Assembly (NCBI RefSeq): GCF_905171775.1
Contig: NC_053494.1
Span: 128,762,824-128,826,823 of the forward strand
Direction: 5' to 3'
From: Rana temporaria
Lineage: Eukaryota; Chordata; Amphibia; Anura; Ranidae
Length of the DNA stretch: 64,000 nucleotides
Shown: positions 21,310 to 32,737 of the stretch, in pieces
Numbering within the stretch: the first letter of the stretch is position 1
How the letters are laid out: the number at the start of each line of letters is the position of its first letter
The notes under the pieces: model-generated
The model's input: the letters and a program-made list of their open reading frames with translations, nothing else
What the model was told of the DNA's origin: nothing
Databases searched by the model: none
Program-made: the position numbers and the translations under genes

Positions 21310-22534
21310 CAGTTGTGGCCAAAAGTTTTGAGAATGACACAAATATTAGTTTTCACAGTTTGCTGCTAAACTGCTTTTAGCTCTTTGTTTCAGTTGTTTC
21401 TGTGATGTAGTGAAATATAATTGCACGCACTTCATAAGTTTCAAAGGCTTTTATCGACAATTACGGTACATGACATTTATGCAAAGAGTCAGTATTTGTG
21501 GTGTTGGCCCTTCTTTTTCAGGACCTCTGCAATTTGACTGGACATGCTCTCAATCAACTTCTGGGCCAATTCCTGACTGATAGCAACCCATTCTTTCATA
21601 ATCACTTTTTGGAGTTTTGTCAGAATTAGTGGGTTTTTGTTTGTCCACCCGCCTCTTGAGGATTGACCACAAGTTCTCAATGGGATTAAGATCTGGGGAG
21701 TTTCCAGGCCATGGACCCAAAATGTCAACGTTTTGGTCCCAGAGCCACTTGGTTATCACTTTTGCCTTATGGCACGGTGCTCCATTGTGCTGGAAAGTGC
21801 ATTGTTCTTTACCAAACTGTTGTTGGATTGTTGGAAGAAGTTGCTGTTGGAGGGTGTTTTGGTACCATTCTTTATTCATGGCTGTGTTTTTGGGCAAAAT
21901 TGTTAGTGAGCCCACTCCCTTGGATGAGAAGCAACCCCACACATGAATGGTCTCAGGATGCTTTACTGTTGGCATGACACAGGACTGATGGTAGCGCTCA
22001 CCTTTTCTTCTTCGGACAAGCCTTTTTCCTGATGCCCCAAACAATCGGAAAGAGGCTTCATCTGAGAATATGACTTTTCCCCAGTCCTTGGCAGTCCATT
22101 CACCATATTTTCTGCAGAAGATCAATCTGTCCCTGATGGGTTTTTTTGGAGAGAAGTGGCTTCTTTGCTGCCCTTCTTGACACCAGGCAATCTTCCAAAA
22201 GTCTTTGCCTCACTGTGCGTGCAGATGCGCTCACATCTGCCTATAGCCATTCCTGAGCAAGCTCTGCACTGGTGGCACTCCGATCCCGCAGCTGAATCCT
22301 CTTTAGGAGACGGTCCTGGCGCTTGCTGGGCTTTCTTGACAAATGCAGTGGAATTTTTTTTATGGGATTAAGTTAATTTTCATGGCAAAGAGGAACTTTG
22401 CTATTAATTGCAATTCGTCTGATCACTCTTCATAACATTCTGGAGTATATGCAATTTCCCACCCCAAAAACTGAGGCAGCAGACTTTGTGAAAATTTGTA
22501 TTTGTGTCATTCTCAAAACTTTTGGCCATGGCTG
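21310..22534 (-). mobile_element. Second Tc1-like transposon
   Basis: Ends CAGTTGTGGCCAAAAGTTTT and the complement of CAGCCATGGCCAAAAGTTTT, with TA at 21308-21309 and 22535-22536. The 1225-bp length is slightly short for Tc1. The transposase lies on the minus strand. Ends differ entirely from those of the Tc1 at 18156, so it is a separate family. Confidence 0.92.
21550..22125 (-). pseudogene. Tc1 transposase C-terminal catalytic domain, active-site mutant
   Basis: The frame of 191 residues retains IFSDEASFRLFG (first Asp), CTFQHNGAPCHKA and NSPDLNPIENLWS (Glu). The family usually has QxDGAPCH, so the second catalytic Asp is replaced by Asn. The N-terminal DNA-binding half upstream (22126-22370) is out of frame. 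It is therefore inactive even where the reading frame is open. Confidence 0.88.
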
Positions 22535-22685
22535 TAGACTTCCTCTTTAGAGAGAAATCTATCTAGCGAATCAAAGTGAGATTGAAACCTTCAAAAACAA
22601 AATCCATGTCAGTGGAGGAGAAAGTACTTTTCTCTGAAAAAAGCTGTGAAAGGCAGGCATGTGTTTTTTTTTTTTTCTTTTTTTA

Positions 22686-22760
22686 CTTTATTACAGGTAC
22701 TTGTATAGTGCCATCAATTTATGCAGCACTTTACATGCTGTATATATTGTACATTCACAT
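22686..22760. repeat. Short interspersed repeat fragment
   Basis: TTACAGGTACTTGTATAGTG followed by a CATCAATTTATGCAGCACTT block is a widely dispersed vertebrate repeat motif; only a fragment is present. Confidence 0.45.
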
Positions 22761-22789
22761 CACTCACATTCCGAGAAACTCGCCTTTTT

Positions 22790-23972
22790 TTAAATGGAAC
22801 CCCCCAGCACTGAGCTGTCGCTGCTCCTGTCACTCCACCTGGTTTCCGCCTGGGCTAACGCTCTCCAGAAGTTTGGCTGGACTGTGGTGACGTTACTCCC
22901 GCACATGCGCACAGAAGTCACAATTGCAGCACGGCACTCTGCGTTTGGGTTCAACTCGTTATACCCTGAATACAGCACTACTGCACATGCATGGGTTATG
23001 TCGTCAACTGCAGCTGATGTGAATAACTTTAAATGGCACAAGTTTAGACTATATTTATTGGTACCTACAGGTAAGCGTTTTATATAAACTTACATGTACA
23101 TACAAGGTAATAAGCATTTACTACCGCTTTAATGCAGTGGCATACTACTTTCACCTGCATTTATTTGTATGCTATGCCGATGCTGTTTAAAGCACCATTT
23201 CATGTAAGAGTGTCTTACTGCTTTTATATATATCTTAATAAAAGTGTATATTGCACAATGAAACGCCTTGTTGTATGAGGTCACCATGTGTTTGGACATC
23301 TCTGGTCGAGCATGAGAAACACAAGAAAATACATATAAAGGTACTGACAACAGAGGAGTATCAGTAATTGTGCCTTTGTCTTGCAGGTTTCAGTGAGTGT
23401 GGTGTTTTATTGCAGGGCAGTGGAAAAATAAAATTGAATATTTATTCATGATTCGTTTATATTTGCATAAATGGACCTGAACTTGCTGCACGTTTAGTTT
23501 AAAGCCCTTGTAAAGTCTAAATGTTTCCACCTTAATTCATTCTCTGCCCCACTACCTGTCCTACCCTCTTCTGTCCCTAAACACTTACCTGGCTCTATGT
23601 CCCCACTGCCCTCAACTTCCTGCTTTCACAGGTGAAACTGAAGGTAGCAGATCTGTAGGCTCCTGCTGCTGTCAGTCAAACTCCTGTGAGAATGGAGCAA
23701 CGTCATGGCTTACCGGCGCAGTGTTTCTATAGCGGCACACAGCCTGGCTCGGGAACATGCATGGGTGCTTCCTTACAAAACATCCAATGAAGGCGTTAAC
23801 TGGACTACACCTTTTAGCAATAGAATCCAAGGGGCCAAGTAATGCCGGCTTCCTGGATATAAATTGACTGTCGCTCCACTTATCTGTAATGGGATAAGGA
23901 ATGTGTTCCTCTCTAGATTACTAACCTATATCAAAGATTGGACTGAAGGTCCACAAGAATTCATCAGCAAGT
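22790..23972. other. Intron with fragments of old MITEs, no gene
   Basis: 22797-23130 is a CpG-enriched block ending in CTACCGCTTTAA, like the ends of other short elements here. Another starts near 23503 (TAAAGCCCTTGTAAAG). Neither is complete. No coding feature. Confidence 0.4.
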
Positions 23973-24018
23973 TTTACAAAAATATAAATTAACTTTATTG
24001 AACATACTATTGGCTTAA

Positions 24019-26629
24019 CCACTTGACAACTGGGCACTTAAACCCCCTTAATAACCAGACCAATTTTCAGCTTTCGGTGCTCTCACATTTTGAATGACAA
24101 TTACTCAGTCATGCAATACTGTACCAATATGACATTTTCTTCCTTTTTTTCACACAAATGGAGCTTTTCTTTTGGTGGTATTTGATCACCTCCCTGGGTT
24201 TTTTTTTTTTGTGCTATAAATGAAAAAAGACCGAAAATTTTGTAAAAAAAAAATGCATTTTTCTTCATGTCTATTATAACATTTAGCAAAAAAGTAATTT
24301 TTCTTCATAAATTTGGCAAAAAATTTATACCGCTACATATCTTTGATAAAAAAATAACCCAAATTAGTGGATATTATTTAGTCTGGGTGAAAGTTATAGG
24401 GTCTCTACAAGCTATGGTATCAATTTGATCATACCTGATGTACTGACAGCCCATCTCATTTCTTGAGACCCTAACAAGCCAGTAAAGAACAAATACCCCC
24501 CCCCCCCCAAATGACCTCTTTTTGGAAAGTAGACATTCCAAGGTAGTGAGTAAGAGGCATAGTTAGTTTTTTGAAGTTGTTGTTTTTTTCCCACAATTCC
24601 TTGCAAAATGAAGATTTTTATTTATTTTTTCATATTTTTTCTCACCAAATTGTCATAACAGGTCATTTCTCTTACATGGCATGTATGTCCCACAAATTAC
24701 ACCCCAACATATGAGTATAAGTAAGGTTGGGGTGATGGCGCTGCCTGGTGCACGTCCTAAGACAGTTCCTAACAGCCTGGTACTAGGTTGTTCAGACTAG
24801 GTGGTGTCTAGGTGCAACCCGGGTGGCTAAACAGTATCACTGAAATGGCTCAGCAATAAGATATATCTGAGAGCTAAATCAGCAAGAGGTAATAGGTGAA
24901 ATGACACATATGATGGATGCTCTACGTATTAATATAGCTATCAACTTGTGATAGTAATCACATATAAGAATTACTGTGAGTGCTGATATAAATGCCAGAA
25001 CTATGGTGAGAGGTAATACACCAATGTCCTACCATAAATGACACATAGATAAACATGTATATAAAAATAACATGAGAAACCTTGAACAGTAAGTAAATAG
25101 CAGCAAACAGATAGCAGCACTGCAATATTAAATCCAATGAAAATCCAGCAGCAATAATGGCAGACCAAATCTGCCAGACAAGCTGTGTATGATGGTTAGT
25201 CCAGATCCGATGCAACCCAACAAAACATCAGAAGCATCAATGGTATAGCAGTATAATTGGAGTCCAAACAGGTAATGGCATGTGGAGGGGGTGGTCCTAG
25301 GTATATGGATACGAGGTGGTCCCGGTGCTCCCCTCGGGGTTCCCCACTCACCAGATGGTGTTCCCCGCTTGGGGTATCAGGCATGTAATACTCGTTCCTG
25401 GGATCACTGCTCCTGGCCATACACCAGTAAAGATTGCGGAAGAGGGGCAAGCTGGTATAAAAATTATCCACATAAAGGTGGTATCCCTTTCCAAGGAGTG
25501 GATAGATAAGCTCCCAGACCACTTTTTCGCTGGCTCCGATGTATTCTAGGCATTCGGGGGGGATGCAGTTGGGAGTCCTTTCCTTAGTACACCAGGAAGG
25601 CGTAGTTGTGCCCCGTGGCTCGGTCACAACGTTTATACAGTTTAACCCCATATTGGGCCCTTTTGCTGGGGATAAACTGATGCCCAGCCTGCCTGAGAAT
25701 TTTACAAGGGACTCATCCATAGAGATATTCTGTTTGGGGATATATAACTGGGGAAATGTTTCAGAGAAATAATTTAGGAGTGGCCGAATTTTAAATAGTG
25801 TGTCAAAAGCTGGGTGATTTCGGGGGGTGGGGGGGGGGTGTTATCATTATAGTGGAGGAATCGCATAATCATTAGGTATCTTGATCTGGGCATAAGGGAT
25901 GAGAAGACTGGCATGTGGTGGATGGCTTTGGTAGACCAATAGGAGTACACTTGTGTTTTTTTTGTTTTGTTTTTTAGAGATATTAAAAGTTAGGCCTTGA
26001 GGTGGACAGCACTGCTCGCGAGGTGGACGGCACTGAGCTGCTGGTAGTAGGCTGCTGCTCCACACCAGAACTCCTTCTTTTTGCGGGCACACGTTTCTCT
26101 TCTGAGACTGTATCAGACGCACTGCTTGTAACGGGTTCATAGGCTGAATCCGAATCGCACTGAGACTCAGAGAGCTCCCCGTTGCTCTCATCGGTCATGC
26201 ATAGACACTGGTAGGCCTCCTCGCTGGTAAAATATTTTTTTGCCATACTGGTGGCTGGTGAGGCTGCACTGAAGAACACTGTAGTGGCACAGGTGGAACT
26301 GATAGGCAAAATAATACACTCGCAGTTGTCAGATGTCTCTCCCCTCATGCTGCATCAGTGTGAGGAGAGCATTGAACTTGTAATGACCCCTTGTCTCTGT
26401 GCTTTGTTTGCATTTGTGATCACTCTGTCATTGGACGGAGCGATTACCTGGTAAAGGGCTGCTGTTATTGGCCCTTTACCACGATCCGTGTTGCTCCGGG
26501 TTCCGTGAACCCGGCGAGCGCGGATGTTCCCATGTGGGCGCGTGGGAACGATTCTCTGGGAGGACGTCCTCCCAGAGTTAAGGAACCGCCCTGTAGCTGT
26601 AATTCTGCTATGGGGCGGTGATTAAGTGG
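24019..26629 (-). mobile_element. piggyBac-like transposon, defective
   Basis: TTAA at 24015-24018 and 26630-26633 is the canonical piggyBac target duplication. Ends are CCACTTGACAACTGGG (left) and the complement of CCACTTAATCACC (right). The minus strand holds transposase pieces. The stretch 24740-25195 carries no transposase similarity and replaces the expected C-terminal region. It sits inside the left arm of the foldback element. Confidence 0.9.
25196..26246 (-). pseudogene. piggyBac transposase remnant
   Basis: Read on the minus strand from ATG 26246-26244: MAKKYFTSEEAYQCLCMTDE, an acidic N-terminus, until about 25983. Sequence between about 25820 and 25983 has lost the next domain. From about 25810 the catalytic part resumes with NISMDESLVKFSGRLG (first Asp region), then VWELIYPLLGKGYHLYVDNF and YTSLPL (second Asp in YVDN). 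The third catalytic Asp and the C-terminal cysteine-rich domain are absent. The protein is therefore inactive, but it gives the class of the related short elements. Confidence 0.88.
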
Positions 26630-28139
26630 TTAATACAAAAATATATACCACTACCATATGCTCAAGACACAGGTAGCTACAACAGACATTCATTTATCCA
26701 TCCCACATACATGCTATGTGCAAGAAATAAATAGCAGAGACCAGCTGTGGAAGTACTAAAAATCGCAGATCCAGTAGAAATGGTAGCTGAAAATAAGGAT
26801 CAATGTGATGGTCCCCTGGTCAAAGAGTATTCAGCAATCGATAGTTTGCATGTGTGGATAGGACCTGTCACTCTCCCAGAATGTATGCATAGTTCACTTT
26901 ACCATTGTCCATATGACGCTGTAATGGAAGTTGTAGTAGAACCACGTCCTGGGAAACTAGCTAACGTACTTGAAGTTACATTCATAGTGGTATTACCATA
27001 AGTGACAAAAGCAGCGGGGGAGCATCCCAGTCTCTGCACATTAAACACCGTACTAAACCGCCACAGTGTACAGAGTCCTGTGGTGGCCATGGCTATGTGC
27101 AGCAAGGCATATTAGGTGAGGCAACTGACGTAAATAAAATGTCCCCAGCGGGGGAAGAGGTTTCTTGTGTCTCGCCACTCACCGATTTGACCCAGTCTTC
27201 ACCCACCAGTGCTGGACTCTCCAGCTATCTTCACAGGGGGGGAATGATTCCACACCCTGCGGTCCAAAGAAGCTTGCATGATGGATGAAACGTGTCAACA
27301 CGACAACATCACATTTGTGATGCCGGACACTGTGTACTTTCTCCCCTGGGAATCCTATGCAGAAGTATCTGAATCACGGCTCTCACAGAGGCCACAACTT
27401 GGTATGCCTGTTGTGCAAGGTGCGGAATAATTCCCCCCCATGAAGATAGCTGGCGAGCCCAGCACTGGTGGGCAAAGTCTGGGTCAATCGGCAAGTGGTG
27501 AGAGACACAAGAACCATCTTCCCCCACTGGGGAAACGTAATTTTTTTTTTTTATGTCTGTGTTGCCTCGCTGCACATAGACACGGCTACCACAGGACTGT
27601 GTACACAGTGGCTGTTAAGTACAATATTTAATGTGCAGAGACTGGGATCCTCCCCCACTGCTTTTGTCACTTATGGTAATACCGCTATAAATGTAACTTC
27701 ACCCAGTACATCAACTTGTTTCCCAAGGGTTTTTGACTGTTCCAGGACTTGGTTCTACTAAAACCTCCATTATGGCCTCCTATGGCCAACGGCAAAGTGA
27801 ACTATGCATACATCTTGGGAAATGGCGGGTTCTGTCCACGCATGCAAACTATCGATTGCTGAATACTCTTTGAGCAGTAAACTATCACATTGGTCCTTAT
27901 TTTGAGCTACCATTTCTACTGGGTCTGTGATTTTTTTTAGTACTTCCACAGCTGGTCTCTGCTATATACTTCTTGCACATAGCATGTACAGTATGTGGAT
28001 GGATGAATGTCTGTGGTAGCTACCTGTGTCTTTTTGACAACATTGTCAAATTTTTATTTGATCATATGGTGGAGGTATATATTAAAGTCGATATTATGTT
28101 CAATAAAGCTATTTGTATTTTTGTAAATTACTGTATTAT

Positions 28140-28745
28140 GTATTTTAATAGAAAATGAGTTTGCCACAACTAGCTGGCTAACAGTATAGCCAAGCTCCTT
28201 TTTTCTTTTACAATATTGGGGTAGCAAATACCCATTCTTCAACCTTTTGGCCTACAGCTACCCGACTTATTCAATATTTACTCCTGTTTTAATCTCAGTT
28301 GTTCATTGTTATACAAATTTGTACTTTTTTACGATTACTGTTTGTGGTCTGTTTTAAAATCCCAACATGAGGAACTTGCTTTTTACAGCATAGTCTATGG
28401 GCAGTCCTCAGATCTTCAATCAATAGCCAGGCTGGGTGATGGGCTGGATACTATAGATCTAGTGCCCCAGGTTTGCAAGGTGGATACCTGGTCATCTGGA
28501 CATTTTTTACCTAGGTTTTCCCAAATTATTTTGTGCACTTTCAGATGCTTGTTTTGGCCACAAGGTTTTACAGGTGACTGTTTGCGGTTCCTTGTTTCCC
28601 CAGTGGGGGGGTCCCACTTTCAGGTGGTTGCTTGTCTTGTCTGTCCGACTCCAGTTTTGCTTCCCACCCCTCCATTGAGATTGGAAATTTCTCATTGCTT
28701 TTGGAAATCCCTATGGTCAAAAATTAAGAAACGCTTTGTTTGTCG
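28140..28745 (+). pseudogene. DIRS recombinase C-terminal fragment within intron
   Basis: Around 28460-28600 the translation QVCKVDTWSSGHF, followed by DACFG.KVLQ in a shifted frame, aligns with QVCKAATWSSVHTF and TAFGQAVLQ of the intact recombinase. It covers the Trp/Tyr region of the active site. Upstream of about 28430 no similarity is recognised. Confidence 0.65.
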
Positions 28746-28830
28746 ATAAATATAAGAAAACTATTTTTTTTTTTGTTACTCGCCGTAAAGTCCATACGCT
28801 TGGGCTCTTTTTTACATGTATTCTTTACAG

Positions 28831-28902
<72 letters not shown>
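28831..28902. repeat. (TA)n(TG)n(TA)n microsatellite
   Basis: Alternating TA, then about 22 TG units, then TA. The long His/Thr and Val/Cys frames through it on both strands are artefacts. Confidence 0.95.
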
Positions 28903-28905
<3 letters not shown>

Positions 28906-28969
28906 TTATAATTTTTGTTTTTTTTAATTTTTGCACCTAATTCGAGCATTAAGAGGTTATATTTTTGTT

Positions 28970-29560
28970 TCAAATATTTTTTATTGAGCTTTAACATAGA
29001 GCACAACCAACAGACGATGATTGCTATGTAGTACAGATTCAGTTTGAAAAGAGTCATCTAATGAATGACTGGGTAGATGTTTGGGTCGGTCGTGTATTGC
29101 GTTAGTGGGTGCTTTCCCCCCAGGAACCCTCATGGGAACACACTGTGCCCTGGGGGGGAGACAGCAACAACCTCTGTAGTTGTCCCTTACCCAGTTGGGT
29201 CCAAAGAAATTCATGGAGACTACAAAGTACCTACATAAAAGGTGAAGCAATCAAAGTGGAACAGACCTAACTTCCCTAACCAGAATCTGAGCAGTAGTTT
29301 GGTTATAAAACCTAGAATCTAACAGGTGCAACATAGGACATTAGCTGGCTTAGTAAAGGTTAATCATCTACTTTTGTGTGTGTCTCAAATCTGTCACGGG
29401 TTAAATGGCCTTGCCTGGTCCGTCTTGGGGAGAGGCTGGGCTGAAACTTGGGGGAACATGAGGCATTCTTGGGTCTGGGCACATAGTACCCTCCGACATG
29501 GAGGGAAGGGGTGCAGGTAAAGAGGGGGAGGGGAGAGGGAAAGGGGAAAAGAGGCTATAT
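28970..29560 (-). mobile_element. LINE 3' end fragment, minus strand
   Basis: AAATATTTTTTATTGAGC at 28972 is the complement of a polyadenylated LINE tail, like that at 16745. The rest is a 3' untranslated-type region with GT- and GGGA-rich tracts (29500-29560). No coding remains are visible. Confidence 0.5.
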
Positions 29561-30076
29561 TTGTATGTATAGCAATTCTCAAAATACTATATGGGCATAC
29601 CAGCTCTGTTGTCTGTAAAAGATGTACGGTAATTTAGAAAAATAATGTGAATGTGTTTGCAATATTTTTCCAAATGTTGTTTTTACTTCTATTTCTTTAT
29701 TTTTTCCTGTCATAAACCCCTGAATGGATGTCTCTGGATTGTTAATTATTTGTCTGTAAATCTGTTTAGTTTTGGTGAAACTGGACACCCAGGGCTAAGT
29801 TTTCATCAAATTTCAGCTAGTTGGAAGCCGTGCAAGATTTCCATCTCGTGCAAATTCATGAGTCTTTAGCGTATGCAAACTTTGAACAAGGAACCCCCAG
29901 AGTCCATAGTTGCATAGTCTGCAAAAATTTTATAATCTGTGTTTTTGCTAGCTACAGAGTGAAAATACTTTCTGCTACTGCTGCTGCAAAATCCTGGTAG
30001 GGTGACCACATTTTAAATATCAACTTTTTTTTGTTGTTGACCTTACTGCAGTCAGATGCATGATGGGTTGCTGTTG
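29561..30076. other. Intron sequence, nothing assigned
   Basis: No gene or bounded repeat recognised. Confidence 0.35.
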
Positions 30077-30084
30077 GCTTAAAT

Positions 30085-30382
30085 CAGGGGTCTCCAAACA
30101 TTCTAAACAAAGGGGCGGTTTATTTTCCTTCAGACTCTTGGAGGGCCGGACTTTGGCCAGCGGGACTGAAAATGTTCCTGGCATCAGTGGGAGTAAACAT
30201 CTGGTATTAGGGGGAGGAATAGTGCCCCATTAGTGGTGTCAGTGGGAGAAATGGTGCTCCATTGTCGGTGTCAGATGGCAGAATAGTGTCTTGTATCTTT
30301 GGGAGGGATAGTGCTCCAAGGGCCGGATAAAGGTAAGCAAAGGGCCGCATTCGGCCCTTGGGCCACAGTTTGGAGACAACTG
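30085..30382. mobile_element. hAT-type MITE, TSD GCTTAAAT
   Basis: Ends CAGGGGTCTCCAAAC and GTTTGGAGACAACTG; 8-bp direct repeats GCTTAAAT at 30077-30084 and 30383-30390. The interior has repeated GGGAGGAATAGTGC-like motifs. A partial relative is at about 55585-55745. Confidence 0.92.
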
Positions 30383-30390
30383 GCTTAAAT

Positions 30391-30804
30391 GGAAGCTACC
30401 ATTGTTGACATGTAATTGAAGGTGCATGTTCCAGGCCCATCAACTGTTTTTTACTACTTGAGTCTCTGCCCTGGAACAAGCATGTACTTGGCAAGAGTCT
30501 CCAACACTTAATATTCATAAAGTAGCAAAAGTATATGCTCCCACAGCTATACAACAAACAAGGAAAGGTGTTAGACTGGGTCTTTGGCAATTGATTCAGG
30601 AAACCCTCTTTCACACACTGGCCTGGATCACATATATCTGGCATTGGCTAGAAATTACTGTATATGTATTACCCCAGTCAAAGAGGTGAACAAAGCCACC
30701 AGTAAATATTTCAATATCACAAACTGAACTCGCCAAAGCTGCCCGCTATCCCCTTTACAGTCTGTCCCCGAGTTGCGAACACGATGGGGACTGTAAGTTT
30801 GTTC
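30391..30804. other. Intron sequence, nothing assigned
   Basis: No gene recognised. The sequence near 30765-30804 (GTTGCGAAC, then TAAGTTTGTTC) resumes after the following MITE. Confidence 0.35.
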
Positions 30805-31245
30805 TTAAAGCGGTTGTAAACCCTCAGGGACATGTTACACCTACAGGTAAATCTAGATTAAGGCTTACCTGTAGGTGCTTGCAATATCTCCGAGACCTAC
30901 GTGGTGTCGGAGATATTTGCAATTTCCCCAAGTGACGCCTTCTTCTGCGTATGCACGCTGTGCCTTTCAAGCCGGGGACATGCCGTTAAAGGCGGCTCCC
31001 GCCTGCACGCGACTCCAGCCAGTCACAGAGCCGGAGCTTGCGGCCCCTGGAAGAAGAGAGTTGAAGATGGATGCTCGCTGCCATTTAGGAAGACTGTGAC
31101 TTCCTCCATGACTGCCACCGCATGCTTCTACTGCAGGTAAGTCACATAATGGGCTACTATGCGATGCATAGTAGTCCATTATGCTTTACCTTTGCGGGGA
31201 GACGTAGAGGAAGTAAACCCCATCAGGGTTTCCTTTCTTATTTAA
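30805..31245. mobile_element. MITE, second copy of the 9134-9565 family
   Basis: Starts TTAAAGCGGTTGTAAACC, carries the palindrome CTACTATGCGATGCATAGTAG near 31153-31173 and the CATCAGGGTTT block near the right end. Clearly diverged from the first copy but with the same layout. Confidence 0.72.
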
Positions 31246-31880
31246 GGCAAATTTGTAAGTCAGGACAGTTCTCTATTTAAGTGTAACTCCAGCCCGTGCA
31301 GTTATGTGGGATGTTCCAGGGGCTTCTGGGTGTGCAGTTGTTTTTATTGGGATTCTTGTGGCCATGCAGTACTGCAGTGTGGAACATCCAGCGCTGCAAG
31401 ATGGCTGTTCGGCAGTATCCAGGACAGGTGTGGAGCGCAAGCAGCCAGCAGTGATGTCATGCCACCTCCGTCCATAAGTAGGAGTCAGTCGCAACTCGGA
31501 TGTTCGTAACCCTTTGAAATGCCTGTATTTATTGTGACAATGGAGCACCTATTGCGCACCATTCAAGCTAGTCCAGGTTCTCACAGCCTCCAGACACAAG
31601 ATTCATTTTCTTCATCTCCCTCTCTGTAGTCACAATACCAGCTCTAATTATAGAACTAAGCAAATTTAGTTCTCTAGCAGATTATAAGATCAACTACAAC
31701 AAATCTGCAAAAATCTTCCAGACCTAACCCTAAATGAGATTTCGTGCCCCAGCTCATATTGAGTACATCTATACGGCAGTCGTGGACAACCAACAGAAAC
31801 TTTTTGACTTTTACACCCTTTTGCTACAAGCAATTCAATGGCACATTGGTATGTGGCATAACAATGTGTTCATGTGGTTC
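31246..31880. other. Intron sequence, nothing assigned
   Basis: No gene or bounded repeat recognised. Confidence 0.35.
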
Positions 31881-31889
31881 AGCTTAAAC

Positions 31890-32095
31890 AATATAATTAT
31901 AATAATGTTGAAATTCAATCCCTAGTTCTCAGCTTCATTTGGGCAGGACAAAAAAGGCAGGATAAAAAAAATCAATCCACGTGGATGTAGGGCTTCCTGA
32001 TCCAGTCCATTACCATGCAGTTGTTCAGGAAATGAAGTGGTTATTGTGGTGGGAGGCCTCACTGATCAGTAGGGTGGATGGTGGCAAACTGTTTG
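31890..32095 (+). pseudogene. L1-like ORF2 C-terminal fragment
   Basis: The translation LSSFIWAGQKRQDKKN followed by GLPDPVHYHAVVQEMKWL aligns with the conserved region after the RT of L1-like proteins (FIW.GK.PR, then GLGLPN...YY.A.QL..W). It is broken and short. Confidence 0.6.
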
Positions 32096-32148
32096 AGGTA
32101 AAGCAAGGATTTTGTCAGTATGGCTTCTGTTGCTTGTATCTCTGAATC

Positions 32149-32560
32149 TACCGTATTTATCGGCGTATACCGCACACTTTTTTGCCCTGAAAATCAGGGC
32201 AAAATCGTGGGTGCGCGATATACACCGATACCCGCTTTCCCGCGCCGAGTTTGAATACTGCGCCGGCATATACCGAGCACAGTACACTTGTGTATAGTCG
32301 GCCAGTCTCTGCTCCTCCCGCGCTCACGTCCTGGACGTACAGGACGTGAGCGCGACAGTAGCCGAGCCTGCCCGAGTGTACTGCGCTCGGTATATGCCGG
32401 CGCAGTGTTCAAAATCGGCGTGGGAAACGAGCGAGGACGACGCCGCAGAAGGACGCCGGACCCGACGAAGAGGACACCCGAAGCCGCAGACGGAATTTCT
32501 GGCCAACTTTAGGGGTGTGCGCTATACGCGGGAGCGCGCTATACCCCAATAAATACGGTA
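32149..32560. mobile_element. GC-rich MITE with TACCGTATTTATCGG ends
   Basis: Left end TACCGTATTTATCGGCG and right end AATAAATACGGTA are inverted. The interior is rich in CpG and contains a near-perfect hairpin around the BsiWI-like GTAC at 32337-32340 (CTCACGTCCTGGACGTACAG and complement). A related element is nested at 50944-51396. Confidence 0.8.
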
Positions 32561-32737
32561 ATTGTTTTGATGTGTAGTTTCACAGAAAGTAGTCTCTGCT
32601 TGCAGTGTGGTTTCTTGCTAATTGCTATATTAAAAATGTTTCCTGCTCTCTTGATGTTTTTTTGTTTTTAGCCTGTAAAGGCTCCTCTTCTCATATGCCT
32701 ATAAATGCCTAAGTGTAAATGGACATATAAGCTAACA

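Larger units (their letters stand above)
16745..22640 (-). mobile_element. Minus-strand L1-like LINE, decayed, with three nested insertions
   Basis: Read on the minus strand, the element starts near 22.6 kb and ends near 16745, where TTTTTTATTGAA is the complement of a polyadenylation-like end. RT pieces are visible: HPGPDGLTALYCKKFK near 21240-21290, then HKAFDTLSWTYL, RGTRPGCPISP and the active-site remnant LCLFANIL (normally F/YADD) at 20750-21005. Later C-terminal sequence follows down to about 19740. A hAT (17088-17481) and two Tc1 elements (18156-19722, 21310-22534) interrupt it. Many stops and frameshifts show that it is dead. Confidence 0.7.
23973..28127. repeat. Giant foldback (long inverted-repeat) element, interrupted by piggyBac
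   Basis: The left arm (23973-24018 plus 26634-about 27260) and right arm (about 27409-28127) are inverted copies with moderate divergence around a spacer of about 150 bases (27262-27408). Examples: CTGTGGAAGTACTAAAAA at 26746 against TTTTTAGTACTTCCACAG near 27935, and ACCACTACCATATG at 26648 against CATATGGTGGAGGTATATA at 28064. The outer ends TTTACAAAAATA (left) and TATTTTTGTAAA (right) bound it. The left arm is only continuous if the piggyBac element is removed at TTAA. No transposase frame belongs to it; its class is unknown. Confidence 0.8.

Noticed and set aside
28724..29057. Frames with long His/Thr or Val/Cys runs
   Set aside because: Translation of a (TG)n/(CA)n microsatellite.
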